Shown here in pieces: positions 19,835 to 28,849 of a stretch of 64,000 bases of DNA. The notes below the pieces were generated by a model. That model ran no database searches. It was given only the letters and a program-made list of their open reading frames with translations, and was not told the DNA's origin. How positions within the stretch are numbered: position 1 is the first letter of the stretch; every line of letters starts with the position of its first letter. The position numbers and the translations under genes are program-made. Source of the DNA: a virus; the IMG/VR virus record IMGVR_UViG_3300035670_000052, positions 1 through 64,000 of that record; one strand, written 5' to 3'.

Positions 19835-20501
19835 AGCAAAATTAGAAGATTACGCAGAAACAGTATTAATGCCTGGTGATCCACTAAGAGCAAAATACAT
19901 TTCCGAATATCTTGATAATGTTGTACAAGTAAATTCTGTTAGAAATTGTTTAGGATATACTGGATCTTACAAAGGGAAAATAGTATCAGTTCAGGCAAGT
20001 GGAATGGGTCAACCTAGTTTGGCAATATATGCTTACGAACTTTATTCTTATTATAATGTAAAAAGTATTATTAGAGTTGGAAGTTGTGGTGGAATATCTA
20101 AAAAATTAAGTGTTGGGGATATTGTGGTTGCTATGAGTGCTTCTACTGATAGTTCTATGACTCAAAATATTGTTCCTGGATTTAATCTTTCTCCGTGCTG
20201 TGATTATTCTCTATTGAAAAAATATATGAACATAAATCCATCAGCAACTGTAGGGCAAATATTATCGAATGATTATTTTTATCATCCAAATAGTAATTGG
20301 TATAAACCATTTGTTGATCTTGGTATTTTGGCAGTCGATATGGAAACTCATGTTCTTTATAGTCTTGCAATGAGGACAGGAAATAAAGCATTATCAGTTA
20401 ATACTGTTTCTGATCATTTACTTAATGGTGGGGAAATGACAAGTAAAGAAAGAGAAGTGGGATTAAATACTATGATTGAAACTGTACTTGAAAGTTTATG
20501 A
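19818..20501 (+). CDS. deoD: Purine nucleoside phosphorylase
   Basis: 227 residues. TVLMPGDPLRAKYISEYLD binds phosphate, VQASGMGQPSLAIYAYELY and RVGSCGGISKKLSVGDIV are core strands, VDMETHVLYSLA gives the ribose-binding Glu-Thr/His region, and NTVSDHLLNGGEMTSKEREV the purine-binding Asp. This is the DeoD trimer/hexamer type. It splits purine nucleosides into base and ribose-1-phosphate. Why it sits inside a glycan operon is unclear; nucleotide salvage or recycling of GDP-sugar by-products are guesses. Confidence 0.88.
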   Translation: MTPHIEAKLEDYAETVLMPGDPLRAKYISEYLDNVVQVNSVRNCLGYTGSYKGKIVSVQASGMGQPSLAIYAYELYSYYNVKSIIRVGSCGGISKKLSVGDIVVAMSASTDSSMTQNIVPGFNLSPCCDYSLLKKYMNINPSATVGQILSNDYFYHPNSNWYKPFVDLGILAVDMETHVLYSLAMRTGNKALSVNTVSDHLLNGGEMTSKEREVGLNTMIETVLESL

Positions 20502-21223
20502 AAATATCATTGTTTGTTTCTGGTTATCCTAGAACATTATTTTATAAATTCTCTGATAATTTAAAACTCATAAAAAACAAAGTCGGAGAATGTCAAATAG
20601 ATATTTTTTATTCATTATGGGATGATTTAGTTAGATATAATAAGATAAATGATCCTTGGCATTTTTTTGTCGAATCTTATAATCCACCAGAATTAACAAA
20701 AAATATTATTGATGAATATTTTATTGAATGTGGTGCAAGTAAAGTTGATGGTGAAATTGAGTCTATTGAATTGATGAGAGAAATTATGGAAGAAAGTCCG
20801 TTTGATTATCAAAAATCTCTTTCTTCGCAGTATTATAAAACATACAAAGTAGTTGAAAAATATTTCAACTTAGACTATGATTTTTATGTAAGAATAAGAC
20901 CAGATATTATTATTAATGATTTTCCGTCAAAAGATAAAATAAACGAAATGCAAAATAAAAAGTCATTACTTGTTAATGATTATTATTGGTACAACGCTCC
21001 ATACAAAGGAGATCATGTAAATGAAATGGTATGGGCATCTACAAAGGATGTATTTTATATTACTAATGCTATGTTTTTAGAACAAAATAATATAGAAAAA
21101 CAAAGAGGTGGTGGAGATGGATGTGGAGAACGTCATAGTGCCAGATATTTTAATAGTTTACTTGATTCGAATATTTTAAATTCAATAGAATCGTTTAATT
21201 TTGATTATAGGGTTTTCAGATGA
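20498..21223 (+). CDS. Glycosyltransferase-like protein
   Basis: 241 residues. It begins MKISLFVSGYPRTLFYKFSD; YYKTYKVVEKYFNLDYDFYV followed by RIRPDIIINDF places a possible D-x-D-like acidic site, a layout seen in uncharacterised capsule glycosyltransferases. Its start and stop both overlap neighbours by 4 bases in the operon. Assignment rests on context and this weak motif. Confidence 0.6.
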   Translation: MKISLFVSGYPRTLFYKFSDNLKLIKNKVGECQIDIFYSLWDDLVRYNKINDPWHFFVESYNPPELTKNIIDEYFIECGASKVDGEIESIELMREIMEESPFDYQKSLSSQYYKTYKVVEKYFNLDYDFYVRIRPDIIINDFPSKDKINEMQNKKSLLVNDYYWYNAPYKGDHVNEMVWASTKDVFYITNAMFLEQNNIEKQRGGGDGCGERHSARYFNSLLDSNILNSIESFNFDYRVFR

Positions 21224-21876
21224 AATTAGATCTTAGAGAAGTTCCAGCAGTATACATGAACTTGGAAAAGCATACTGAAAAAAATGAAAGTATGTATTCA
21301 ATGTTAAATGGAATGGGATTTAAAAATATCAATAGAGTTGAAGGTGTTTTAGATTCTGAAAATTCTGTTGCTGGTTGTTCTAAAGCACATCATAAAGCAC
21401 TTTGTAATTTTAAGACTCCATTTATTCTTTTTGAAGATGATTGTGGAATTGCTTATGATGACTATAATTTAGAAATTGAAATTCCTGATAATGCTGATGC
21501 AGTTTATTTGGGTGTCTCTGACTGGGGAAGGATGAATAGCCATAATGGATTTTATAATCAATATGATCTCAATGAAGATCATAATAATTTATTGAGAATA
21601 TATAATATGCTTGGTGGACATGCAGTATTATATTTGTCTGAAATTTATAGAGAAATGTGTGTTAGAATTGCATATCATGCGGGATATGTAATCAAAAACT
21701 ATCAAGATGTTGGATTTGCAGAAATACAAAGATGGTTTAATGTCTATTGTTTTAATAGACCAATGTTCTATCAAGTAGATCATCCTATTGGAACTAGGAA
21801 TCTTCTTACTTCATATCAAACTACAGCATGTATGAATATTAATCCCTCACAGTTTTATCCTTATACAATAAAATGA
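21220..21876 (+). CDS. GT25-like glycosyltransferase
   Basis: 218 residues. PAVYMNLEKHTEKNESMYSM is the first strand of family 25 (LPS glycosyltransferase) proteins, AGCSKAHHKALCNF the conserved 'GC..SH' segment, and PFILFEDDCGIAY the acidic EDD metal site. A close paralogue is encoded at 24404. It probably transfers a hexose to a surface or fibre glycan. Confidence 0.78.
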   Translation: MKLDLREVPAVYMNLEKHTEKNESMYSMLNGMGFKNINRVEGVLDSENSVAGCSKAHHKALCNFKTPFILFEDDCGIAYDDYNLEIEIPDNADAVYLGVSDWGRMNSHNGFYNQYDLNEDHNNLLRIYNMLGGHAVLYLSEIYREMCVRIAYHAGYVIKNYQDVGFAEIQRWFNVYCFNRPMFYQVDHPIGTRNLLTSYQTTACMNINPSQFYPYTIK

Positions 21877-22790
21877 ATAATAGAAAAGTAATTATCTGGG
21901 GGCATAAATTCCCAAGCGATACATATTTTTATATTCAAAATGCCTATCATAGGGCATCAAAATATATTGGTTTTGATACCCATTGGTTTGATGATAATGA
22001 TGATGTTTCTTCATTTGATTTTTCAAATTCAATTTTTATTACGGAACATCGTGCTAGAAATAATATGCCAATCTTAGAAGATTGTGTATATTATGATCAT
22101 TTTTCGGACGAACCTTTTGAAAATAAAAATAGACCAGAGCACCCAAATTATTATAACTTTGCATTTTTTGGAGACAGTTGGAATTGGCCTCCAGAAGAAG
22201 AGTTAGTAGAAATCGGTACAAAACATTTTTTCCATAAAAAAACAAATACTTTAATTACTATTTGGGGTACAGATCTTCTTCCTTCAGAAATTAACTCTTT
22301 AGAACCTAAATTGCATGACGAAAGTTTAAATAACATTTATTTCGTTGGAACAATTCACGGAGAAAATAATTTAAACTTTGAAAGAATATGTAATTCAAAT
22401 GGTAAATATTTTACAAGAGCAGGTGGATGGTTTGCGATTGATTATGGAACTCCTTTAACTATAGAACAAAATATAGAAATAGTTAGAAATTCTTATATTT
22501 CTTTTGATATTAGAGATACTGCTCATCTTTATGAGCATGTAAGATATTATCCTTGTCGTTTATTTAAAAATATTAGTTATGGTAAGTGGAGTGGATCTAA
22601 TGTTCCTGCAATTGCAGATGTTTTTGGAGACTACTACACTACAGATTCTGACTTAGAAACTTTGTATCATAAGTTGGTTGAAGATTCTAGAAATTGTACT
22701 TATGAAAAAATGAGAAGTGCTATGGACTTCGTTAGGGATCATCATACATATGTTAGTAGATTAAAAACAATGTTTTCTATTTTGGTTTGA
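21873..22790 (+). CDS. GT-B-like protein, paralogue 1
   Basis: 305 residues. VIIWGHKFPSDTYFYIQNAY starts a Rossmann-like strand and helix, TNTLITIWGTDLLPSEI marks the domain linker, and YYPCRLFKNISYGKWSGSN is where donor binding lies in GT-B transferases. It is homologous along its length to the product of 23496. Its function is inferred from fold pattern and operon context. Confidence 0.65.
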   Translation: MNNRKVIIWGHKFPSDTYFYIQNAYHRASKYIGFDTHWFDDNDDVSSFDFSNSIFITEHRARNNMPILEDCVYYDHFSDEPFENKNRPEHPNYYNFAFFGDSWNWPPEEELVEIGTKHFFHKKTNTLITIWGTDLLPSEINSLEPKLHDESLNNIYFVGTIHGENNLNFERICNSNGKYFTRAGGWFAIDYGTPLTIEQNIEIVRNSYISFDIRDTAHLYEHVRYYPCRLFKNISYGKWSGSNVPAIADVFGDYYTTDSDLETLYHKLVEDSRNCTYEKMRSAMDFVRDHHTYVSRLKTMFSILV

Positions 22791-22794
22791 ATTT

Positions 22795-23499
22795 ATGAAA
22801 ATTTGTATTCTGAACATTGCGACAAACAAATATATTCAGTTTGTTGAACCTCTTCTCGATTCTATCGAAGAGAATTTTTTAAACGGTCATGACATCTCTG
22901 CATTAGTTTTTACTAATCATGAAATTGAAGAGACCTCTGATAATGTAAAAATTTCTCAAATAGAACATGAGCAGTGGCCCATTCCCACTTTAAAAAGATA
23001 TCATTATTTTCTAAAAGAAAAGGAATATATCTCTCAGTTTGATTACTGCTTCTATATGGATGTAGATATGCGAATTGAGGGTAAAGTTGGGGATGAAATT
23101 TTAGGAGATCTTGTTGCAACTCAGCATCCTGGTTTTTGGTTTAAGACCAATCAAGAATTTTCATATGAGCGTCGTTCAGAGTCAACTGCATATGTTCCTT
23201 TTGGTGAAGGAAAGATGTATTATGCTGGAGGATTTAATGGTGGAAAAACAGAACATTTTTTGAAGATGACGGAAACTATTGTTTCTAATATTGAAAAAGA
23301 TTTTAAAAATGGTCTGATTGCAGTTTGGCATGACGAATCTCATATGAATCGTTATTTAATTGATAATCCACCATCATTGGAATTAAACCCATCATATTGT
23401 TATCCTGAAGCAGTTAGATTCAATCCTGATGGATGGAATGTTCCTTTTGAACCTAAGATTGTTGCTCTTGAAAAAAATCACTCGGAAGTTAGAAAATGA
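22795..23499 (+). CDS. GT6-family glycosyltransferase (ABO/alpha-Gal type)
   Basis: 234 residues. WPIPTLKRYHYFLKEKEYI, YCFYMDVDMRIEGKV (DVD metal site), LVATQHPGFWF, YYAGGFNGGKTEHFLKM and IAVWHDESHMNRYLIDNPPS are the ordered signatures of GT6, the family of vertebrate blood-group A/B and alpha-1,3-galactosyl enzymes. Catalytic DxD and WHDES are intact. A GT6 gene is known from a cyanophage. It should add Gal or GalNAc in alpha-1,3 linkage, often next to fucose. Confidence 0.9.
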   Translation: MKICILNIATNKYIQFVEPLLDSIEENFLNGHDISALVFTNHEIEETSDNVKISQIEHEQWPIPTLKRYHYFLKEKEYISQFDYCFYMDVDMRIEGKVGDEILGDLVATQHPGFWFKTNQEFSYERRSESTAYVPFGEGKMYYAGGFNGGKTEHFLKMTETIVSNIEKDFKNGLIAVWHDESHMNRYLIDNPPSLELNPSYCYPEAVRFNPDGWNVPFEPKIVALEKNHSEVRK

Positions 23500-24407
23500 T
23501 TAAAAAAGTTGTTATTTGGGGTTATCCTCCTGATACTCATACACATTCTTATATTCATTTAGGATTTGCAAAAGCTTTTTCTGAAATGGATTATGATGTT
23601 GTTTGGTATGACGATTCTCCAGAATATTCAAATGAAGATTTGCAAGATTCGATAGTTATTACTGAACATAACTGTTGCAAATATATGCCTTTTGAAAAAA
23701 CATCAAAATATTTTATTCATAATATTGAAGATGGTTTTTATAAGCAAAATAAGTTTGAACAAGAAAATGTTTATAATCTTTTAGTTTATCATGAAAATTA
23801 TAATTGGAATGAAAATATAAGTAAATTAAATGATTTCTCGTGGTTTGATAGTGAAACCAATACTGCTGTTATTATGTGGGCATCTGATCTGACCTCTAGT
23901 GAAATTGATGAACAAGTGGAAGTTTTATTTGATTCGACAAAAAACAATGTAAATTATATTGGATCAATCACGTATGAGTATTCAAAGGATTTAATTGAAA
24001 CTGTAAAATCCAATAATAAGAAATTTATTAATTATGGTGGATATACGGGGACAAGAAGTAAAACTACAACATCTGGATTTACAAGTAATGGTGAGATGAT
24101 GGAACTTACTAAAGAATCTTATTTGAATTTTGACATTAGACCGAAGTGTCATCTTGATAATGGATATGTTCCTTGTAGAATATTCAAAACAATGAGTTAT
24201 GGTTGTTGGGTTGGGTCGAATTCTGAAAAAATTTCTAAATTTTTTGGTGATAGAATAACTGTGAATTCTAACCTTACTGATTTGTACTATCAGACAGAAC
24301 AAGATAGTAAAAAAGCTACTAAAGAAATTTTAAGAGATAACATGAATTATATAAAACAACACCACACTTATATTAATCGAGTTGAAAGTATTTTATCCGT
24401 TTTATGA
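23496..24407 (+). CDS. GT-B-like protein, paralogue 2
   Basis: 303 residues. VVIWGYPPDTHTHSYIHLGF, NTAVIMWASDLTSSEIDEQV and VPCRIFKTMSYGCWVGSNSE align with the same blocks in the product of 21873. The two flank the GT6 gene. A glycosyltransferase role is likely. The 4-base overlaps with neighbours show operon packing. Confidence 0.65.
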   Translation: MIKKVVIWGYPPDTHTHSYIHLGFAKAFSEMDYDVVWYDDSPEYSNEDLQDSIVITEHNCCKYMPFEKTSKYFIHNIEDGFYKQNKFEQENVYNLLVYHENYNWNENISKLNDFSWFDSETNTAVIMWASDLTSSEIDEQVEVLFDSTKNNVNYIGSITYEYSKDLIETVKSNNKKFINYGGYTGTRSKTTTSGFTSNGEMMELTKESYLNFDIRPKCHLDNGYVPCRIFKTMSYGCWVGSNSEKISKFFGDRITVNSNLTDLYYQTEQDSKKATKEILRDNMNYIKQHHTYINRVESILSVL

Positions 24408-25156
24408 AATTAAATTTACTTGATATTCCAATTTATTATGTAAATTTGGATGATGAAGATCAAAAAAGAAAAAATACTGAATCGATGCTTAAATGTATTG
24501 GATTCAAATATGTCAATAGAGTTTCTGCCATAAAACACGAAAAGGGCAGAATTATTGGATGTGCAAGATCCCACTATGAAGTTTTAAAGGACACAAAACC
24601 TCCTTTTATCATTATTGAAGATGATTGTGCTCTCAATAAAGACTTTGTAAATGAAATCGAAATTCCAGATGATGCCGATGCTCTCTATCTTGGAATTTCA
24701 CATTGGGGTAGGTATCTCAATCATTCTGGACCTTATGTCCATTATCAAAGTGTAAATGATGAGATTGTAAGAGTTTACAACATGCTTGCAACTCATGCAA
24801 TTATGTATTTGTCACAACAGTATGTTGACATTTGTAAAAGGATATCTTATCATTATGGTTATGAAGTAGAAGGTCATCTTGATATTGGATTTGCAGAAAT
24901 CCATAAGTTTTATAATGTTTACAGTTATGATGAACCTCTCTTTAGACAATATGATTGGAGTGCAGTAACGTCTGGAAAACTGAGTGAAGTTTCAATTGAT
25001 AAGGAAAAATCTGAGTCCTTATTCAATAACATTTTGAAGTCAGATGAAAATTATTATAAACTCAATTCGGAATTCAAATCTCCAATCAAACCTCTTATCG
25101 AAATGAGAGATGTAAATGGAATTCCAGGATACTATTTACCAACGAGGATAATGTAA
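24404..25156 (+). CDS. GT25-like glycosyltransferase, second copy
   Basis: 250 residues. IYYVNLDDEDQKRKNTESML, IGCARSHYEVLKDTKPPFII and IIEDDCALNKDF repeat the family 25 motifs, and long stretches (DADALYLGISHWGR) match the protein at 21220. It carries about 30 extra C-terminal residues. It is probably a duplicate with a changed acceptor. Confidence 0.78.
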   Translation: MKLNLLDIPIYYVNLDDEDQKRKNTESMLKCIGFKYVNRVSAIKHEKGRIIGCARSHYEVLKDTKPPFIIIEDDCALNKDFVNEIEIPDDADALYLGISHWGRYLNHSGPYVHYQSVNDEIVRVYNMLATHAIMYLSQQYVDICKRISYHYGYEVEGHLDIGFAEIHKFYNVYSYDEPLFRQYDWSAVTSGKLSEVSIDKEKSESLFNNILKSDENYYKLNSEFKSPIKPLIEMRDVNGIPGYYLPTRIM

Positions 25157-26053
25157 ATGAAAAGTTTAGTTACAGGTGGTGCGGGATTTATTGGTTCTAA
25201 TCTTGTCGATAGACTTCTAGAACTTGGTCATGAAGTTGTCGTTATTGACAATGAGTATTCTGATGCTCATGATCATTTTTATTGGAATGAGAAAGCGCAA
25301 AATTATAAGTATGATATTCGTGACTATGAAAATACACGATCTCTGTATGATGATGTAGACTATGTATTTCATTTTGCTGCAGAAGCACGTATTCAACCAG
25401 CAATTTTAAATCCAATTGAAGCTGTAAGTATCAATGCAGTTGGAACTTGTACAGTGTTACAGTGTGCAAGAGAAGCTGGTGTAAAAAGAGTGATGTATTC
25501 GTCAACATCATCTGCTTATGGTATGAATGAAACTCCAAATATAGAAACACAATATGAAGATTGTTTGAATCCTTATTCTGTTTCTAAAGTTTCTGGTGAA
25601 AAGTTGTGCAGGATGTATACTAAATTGTATGGACTTCCTACTGTAATTTTTAGATACTTTAATGTTTATGGTGAGCGTCAACCTCTTCGTGGTCAATATG
25701 CACCAGTAATTGGAATTTTCCTCAGACAAAAATCTAATAATGAACCTTTAACGATTATTGGTGATGGAAATCAGAGAAGGGATTTTACTTATGTTGGTGA
25801 TGTATGTCAGGCAAATATCTTGGCGGCAACAACAGAAGTTGATTTTGATTCCTTTGGACAGGTATATAATGTTGGAACTGGTAATAATTATTCAGTGAAC
25901 CAAATCGCAAGAGTAATTTCTAATAATACTGTCAATATTCCTCCTCGTCCAGGTGAAGCACGAATCAGTCTTGCTAATAATAAAAAACTTCGTGAGACTT
26001 TTGGTTGGGAACCAACAATGAATCTTTATGAGTGGATTGTAAAAAATTCATAA
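25157..26053 (+). CDS. NAD-dependent sugar epimerase/dehydratase
   Basis: 298 residues. VTGGAGFIGSNLVDRLLELG is the dinucleotide-binding motif, YSSTSSAYGMNETP the active Ser/Thr region, NPYSVSKVSGEKLCRMY the YxxxK pair, and RYFNVYGERQPLRGQYAPVI the substrate loop of UDP-galactose-4-epimerase relatives. It may supply UDP-Gal or UDP-GalNAc to the GT6 enzyme nearby, but substrate is inference. Confidence 0.88.
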   Translation: MKSLVTGGAGFIGSNLVDRLLELGHEVVVIDNEYSDAHDHFYWNEKAQNYKYDIRDYENTRSLYDDVDYVFHFAAEARIQPAILNPIEAVSINAVGTCTVLQCAREAGVKRVMYSSTSSAYGMNETPNIETQYEDCLNPYSVSKVSGEKLCRMYTKLYGLPTVIFRYFNVYGERQPLRGQYAPVIGIFLRQKSNNEPLTIIGDGNQRRDFTYVGDVCQANILAATTEVDFDSFGQVYNVGTGNNYSVNQIARVISNNTVNIPPRPGEARISLANNKKLRETFGWEPTMNLYEWIVKNS

Positions 26054-26059
26054 TAAATT

Positions 26060-27055
26060 ATGAAAATATTTCATTATTCAATGCACGATGGATGTGCTAG
26101 TGATATAAAAAATTTTTTAAAAAAATATGACGCATCATTAAAGACTATTTTACCAAAAGAAAGACCAACTGAAAAATATATCATTACAAAAGAAAAGGCA
26201 GATGAATTGTGGAATTTGTATAATGAAGATTTTTTAAATTCTGATGTTCTTATTTTTTCCGATACAATTCCATTTTCAAGACCAGTTCTTGAAAATTTGG
26301 AATCTATACCAAAAAATACAAAAATTATTTTGTGGGTTACTAATAGATTTAATTATGCAATTGAATCGGATCAAAGTTATTATGATCTTTTAGATCGGGT
26401 TAAAAATGATTATAGGATTTATTTTCTATATTCAAACAAATTTGAAAAAGTTTACTTGAATAATTTTGTAAAAATACCCGAGAATAAACAATTCTTTTTT
26501 ACTCCTTATGGTAAAAGAAGTAGGATAGATTTTAATTTTAAAAATAAAAAAGACCATAACCAAAAACTTTTTGTGATGTCATATCAAAATGAAAAGGAAT
26601 TTTATCCACTTTTTGATGAATTAAATAATTTGGATATAGATTTTTATTGTAAGAAAGATTGGATTCCCAATGAAGAATATTGTGGTCCATATGATATTGA
26701 AACATGCTCTGCGGTTTTACATATTCCTTATGCATGGGGGACAATAGCACTGTGGGAATATATGTCCTTAGGTAAAACTTTTATACTTCCAAGTTTAGCG
26801 TGGTTAAATAGAACATATCAAGAGCGTTATTTATTCTTTCAAACTAATAAATCAATTGATATGATATCAATTTTCAGTGATTGGTATTGTAAAGAAAATG
26901 AAAATTTATTTGTTTATTTTGATGAAATATCTCAGATTAAAGATATTATTCAAAATAAACAAATGCTTATTAATAAAGGAAAACTTTGTTTTAAAAAAGT
27001 TCAAGAAAGTAACTTGATTAATCATGCAATATTTGAAAATATTATAAATTTATAA
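26060..27055 (+). CDS. Putative GT-B glycosyltransferase
   Basis: 331 residues. MKIFHYSMHDGCASDIKNFL and ILWVTNRFNYAIESDQSYY suggest an N-terminal Rossmann-like half; AVLHIPYAWGTIALWEYMSL GKTFILPSLAW resembles the E-x7-E donor site of GT-B enzymes (IALWEYMSLGKTF). No family is certain. It lies inside the glycan operon. Confidence 0.58.
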   Translation: MKIFHYSMHDGCASDIKNFLKKYDASLKTILPKERPTEKYIITKEKADELWNLYNEDFLNSDVLIFSDTIPFSRPVLENLESIPKNTKIILWVTNRFNYAIESDQSYYDLLDRVKNDYRIYFLYSNKFEKVYLNNFVKIPENKQFFFTPYGKRSRIDFNFKNKKDHNQKLFVMSYQNEKEFYPLFDELNNLDIDFYCKKDWIPNEEYCGPYDIETCSAVLHIPYAWGTIALWEYMSLGKTFILPSLAWLNRTYQERYLFFQTNKSIDMISIFSDWYCKENENLFVYFDEISQIKDIIQNKQMLINKGKLCFKKVQESNLINHAIFENIINL

Positions 27056-27058
27056 ATT

Positions 27059-27853
27059 ATGGATAAAAATAAATCTTCTTACAAACTCAAAGGCATTCCC
27101 CCAATTTATTATATCAATCTGGACGATCAGCCAGAAAGAGCACAATATATGGAGGAACAATTTAAATACTGGGAAATAGAAAATTATACTCGTATTTCTG
27201 CATATGATGGAAGAGATGATAAAGACCTTGGAGATATTTTAAAGGGTCGTTATCCAGATATGATGTCATCTGGTGAAGTTGGGTGTACAACCTCACATCT
27301 CAAAGCCATTCATCATTTTCTTGAAAACACTGATCATCCATGTGTATTAATAATGGAAGATGATTGTGATTTAGAGACTGTTAAGTATTGGCCTTTTACT
27401 TGGAAAGATTTTTATTCAAAAATACCATATGCATATGATGTAGTTCAACTTGCAATTATTAGTACAACTCCGGTGCATATATCACTTCATAGAAGATTTG
27501 TAAATGATTTTTCAACAGCTTGTTATTTAATTACTCGTCATCATGCACAAAAATTAGTTAATCTTCATATACGTGGAGATAAGTATAAAATTGATAACGG
27601 GGTAAAACCACGTGCTGTTGCAGATGACTTGATTTATAATTCTGGTAACACCTTTGCAATTCCATTATTTCTTTATAAAATTGAACTTGGGTCATCCATT
27701 CATGATGACCATATTGATACTTATCATAAAAAAACTTATGATAGTCTTTGGAATTTTTGGAAATATGAAGCGGTAGATGTTGAAAATTGGGAAAAAATAT
27801 TTGATTATAATCCATATTATGGAACACTTCCACCAGGATATGAAAGTGAATAG
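27059..27853 (+). CDS. GT25-family glycosyltransferase
   Basis: 264 residues. PPIYYINLDDQPERAQYMEE, GEVGCTTSHLKAIHHFLENT and CVLIMEDDCDLETVKYW are textbook family 25 motifs with the EDD metal site. ACYLITRHHAQKL and PRAVADDLIYNS follow. It is most like the N-terminal domain of the fusion at 58449 (both have EDD followed by LETVKYW). It is last in the first glycan operon; a terminator follows. Confidence 0.85.
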   Translation: MDKNKSSYKLKGIPPIYYINLDDQPERAQYMEEQFKYWEIENYTRISAYDGRDDKDLGDILKGRYPDMMSSGEVGCTTSHLKAIHHFLENTDHPCVLIMEDDCDLETVKYWPFTWKDFYSKIPYAYDVVQLAIISTTPVHISLHRRFVNDFSTACYLITRHHAQKLVNLHIRGDKYKIDNGVKPRAVADDLIYNSGNTFAIPLFLYKIELGSSIHDDHIDTYHKKTYDSLWNFWKYEAVDVENWEKIFDYNPYYGTLPPGYESE

Positions 27854-27886
27854 TAAGTAATTTTACTTATATTTTTATATTAAAAC

Positions 27887-27926
27887 AAAGGGGGGGCTTG
27901 ACACCCCTTTCTTTTTGCTATATAAT
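27887..27926 (+). terminator. Terminator with a promoter -35 box in its loop
   Basis: AAAGGGG/CCCCTTT (27887-27893 and 27904-27910) then CTTTTT ends the glycan operon. TTGACA (27898-27903) sits in the loop, and TATAAT (27921-27926) follows after exactly 17 bases to start the hli operon. Confidence 0.82.
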
Positions 27927-27953
27927 TGTGTAACAATTCTTAACGAATTTACA

Positions 27954-28148
27954 ATGACTGTAACAACTAATGATCGTGGGCAACAGAATATGTGGGCAAA
28001 AGAACCCACTATGTACTACGAAAACTACGGGATGGATACTCCCAATCAAGTAAAGGAGAGGTATAATGGGCGTTGGGCAATGGTCGGCATTATTGCTGGT
28101 GCTATTTCTTATGCTCTCACTGGCAAACTCTTCTTCGGAATCTTCTGA
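27954..28148 (+). CDS. hli: High-light-inducible protein
   Basis: 64 residues from the ATG at 27954. ERYNGRWAMVGIIAGAISYA is the chlorophyll-binding helix (E-x-x-N-G-R-x-A-M). HLI proteins bind chlorophyll near photosystem II and dissipate excess light energy. Phage copies are thought to protect host photosynthesis during infection. First gene of a short operon with psbA further downstream; overlaps the next gene by one base. Confidence 0.93.
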   Translation: MTVTTNDRGQQNMWAKEPTMYYENYGMDTPNQVKERYNGRWAMVGIIAGAISYALTGKLFFGIF

Positions 28149-28234
28149 TGACTGAACTTATTTGGACAGTAACCACTGTTGCTTTTTTTGTGACTTTGGG
28201 TTATGCTGTGGAGAAACTTGCTGAAACTTATTGA
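28148..28234 (+). CDS. 28-residue membrane peptide
   Basis: MTELIWTVTTVAFFVTLGYA then VEKLAETY. A single transmembrane helix, coupled to both neighbours by one-base overlaps between two hli genes. A thylakoid-membrane peptide is plausible but unproven. Confidence 0.55.
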   Translation: MTELIWTVTTVAFFVTLGYAVEKLAETY

Positions 28235-28431
28235 TGAGTGCTAATATGCTTGGGCAACTTGGAGTTGCTCTTCAAGAGGTTGGTTGGGATCGAGATGTAG
28301 AACTAGAAGTCAAAGTCGCAGGCACCCTCAAAAATGATAAGTTTATTGTAATTAAACCTATCAAAGAAAAACTGGTTTCTAATCTAGATCCAAGTCTTAA
28401 ACAACAACACCCTTATAAAGGAGAAAACTAA
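28234..28431 (+). CDS. 65-residue protein between the hli genes
   Basis: MSANMLGQLGVALQEVGWDR, then DVELEVKVAGTLKNDKFIVI, then KPIKEKLVSNLDPS. Soluble and probably alpha/beta. Its TAA overlaps the next ATG (TAATG). Its place within the photoprotection operon suggests a related role, otherwise unknown. Confidence 0.62.
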   Translation: MSANMLGQLGVALQEVGWDRDVELEVKVAGTLKNDKFIVIKPIKEKLVSNLDPSLKQQHPYKGEN

Positions 28432-28550
28432 TGGAAAAAATTTTTACTGAAAAAGCAGAACGCCTGAATGGTCGTCTTGCAATGCTAGGATTTGTTGCCG
28501 CTGTTGGTGCATATCTCACTAGTGGGCAAGTGATTCCGGGAATTTTTTGA
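28431..28550 (+). CDS. hli: Short high-light-inducible protein
   Basis: 39 residues, MEKIFTEKAERLNGRLAMLG followed by FVAAVGAYLTSGQVIPGIF. The E-x-x-N-G-R-x-A-M chlorophyll-binding motif is intact, and the length is that of minimal phage Hli proteins, essentially one helix. A GGAG ribosome site lies 7 bases upstream. Confidence 0.92.
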   Translation: MEKIFTEKAERLNGRLAMLGFVAAVGAYLTSGQVIPGIF

Positions 28551-28595
28551 GTATTAGAAAATCAACACACCTTTGAAATAACACTTAATGATTCT

Positions 28596-28627
28596 TAACT
28601 CTGCCCCTAAATAAGGCAGAGTTTTTT
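28596..28627 (+). terminator. Intrinsic terminator of the hli operon
   Basis: AACTCTGCC pairs with GGCAGAGTT across an 8- to 9-base loop, followed by TTTTT. It closes the hli unit before a small ORF and psbA. Confidence 0.78.
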
Positions 28628-28632
28628 TGTAT

Positions 28633-28794
28633 ATGCCACGAGGACAACTGACCAAGCAAGAAATAAAGAGAATATTGTTGATGTATAAAAACGAATTATA
28701 CGAAGAAAATATCGGATACACTTCAGACCCAAAGGGACTTGCTCACAAGTATTTGAACAAGGTATTGGATAAAATTGAGGAGTATGCCAGATGA
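28633..28794 (+). CDS. 53-residue basic protein
   Basis: MPRGQLTKQEIKRILLMYKN, ELYEENIGYTSDPKGLAHKY, then a helical end. It resembles small helix-turn-helix-like cyanophage proteins, but I cannot name a family. It stands between the hli terminator and the psbA promoter. Confidence 0.6.
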   Translation: MPRGQLTKQEIKRILLMYKNELYEENIGYTSDPKGLAHKYLNKVLDKIEEYAR

Positions 28795-28807
28795 GCAATT
28801 GGACCTA

Positions 28808-28836
28808 TTGACAGGATTTCCTGACAATGCTATGAT
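28808..28836 (+). promoter_or_regulatory. psbA promoter (TTGACA-17-TATGAT)
   Basis: TTGACA (28808-28813), 17 bases, TATGAT (28831-28836). Predicted start near 28843, giving a structured 165-base leader. Confidence 0.72.
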
Positions 28837-28849
28837 AAATAGGTAAACA

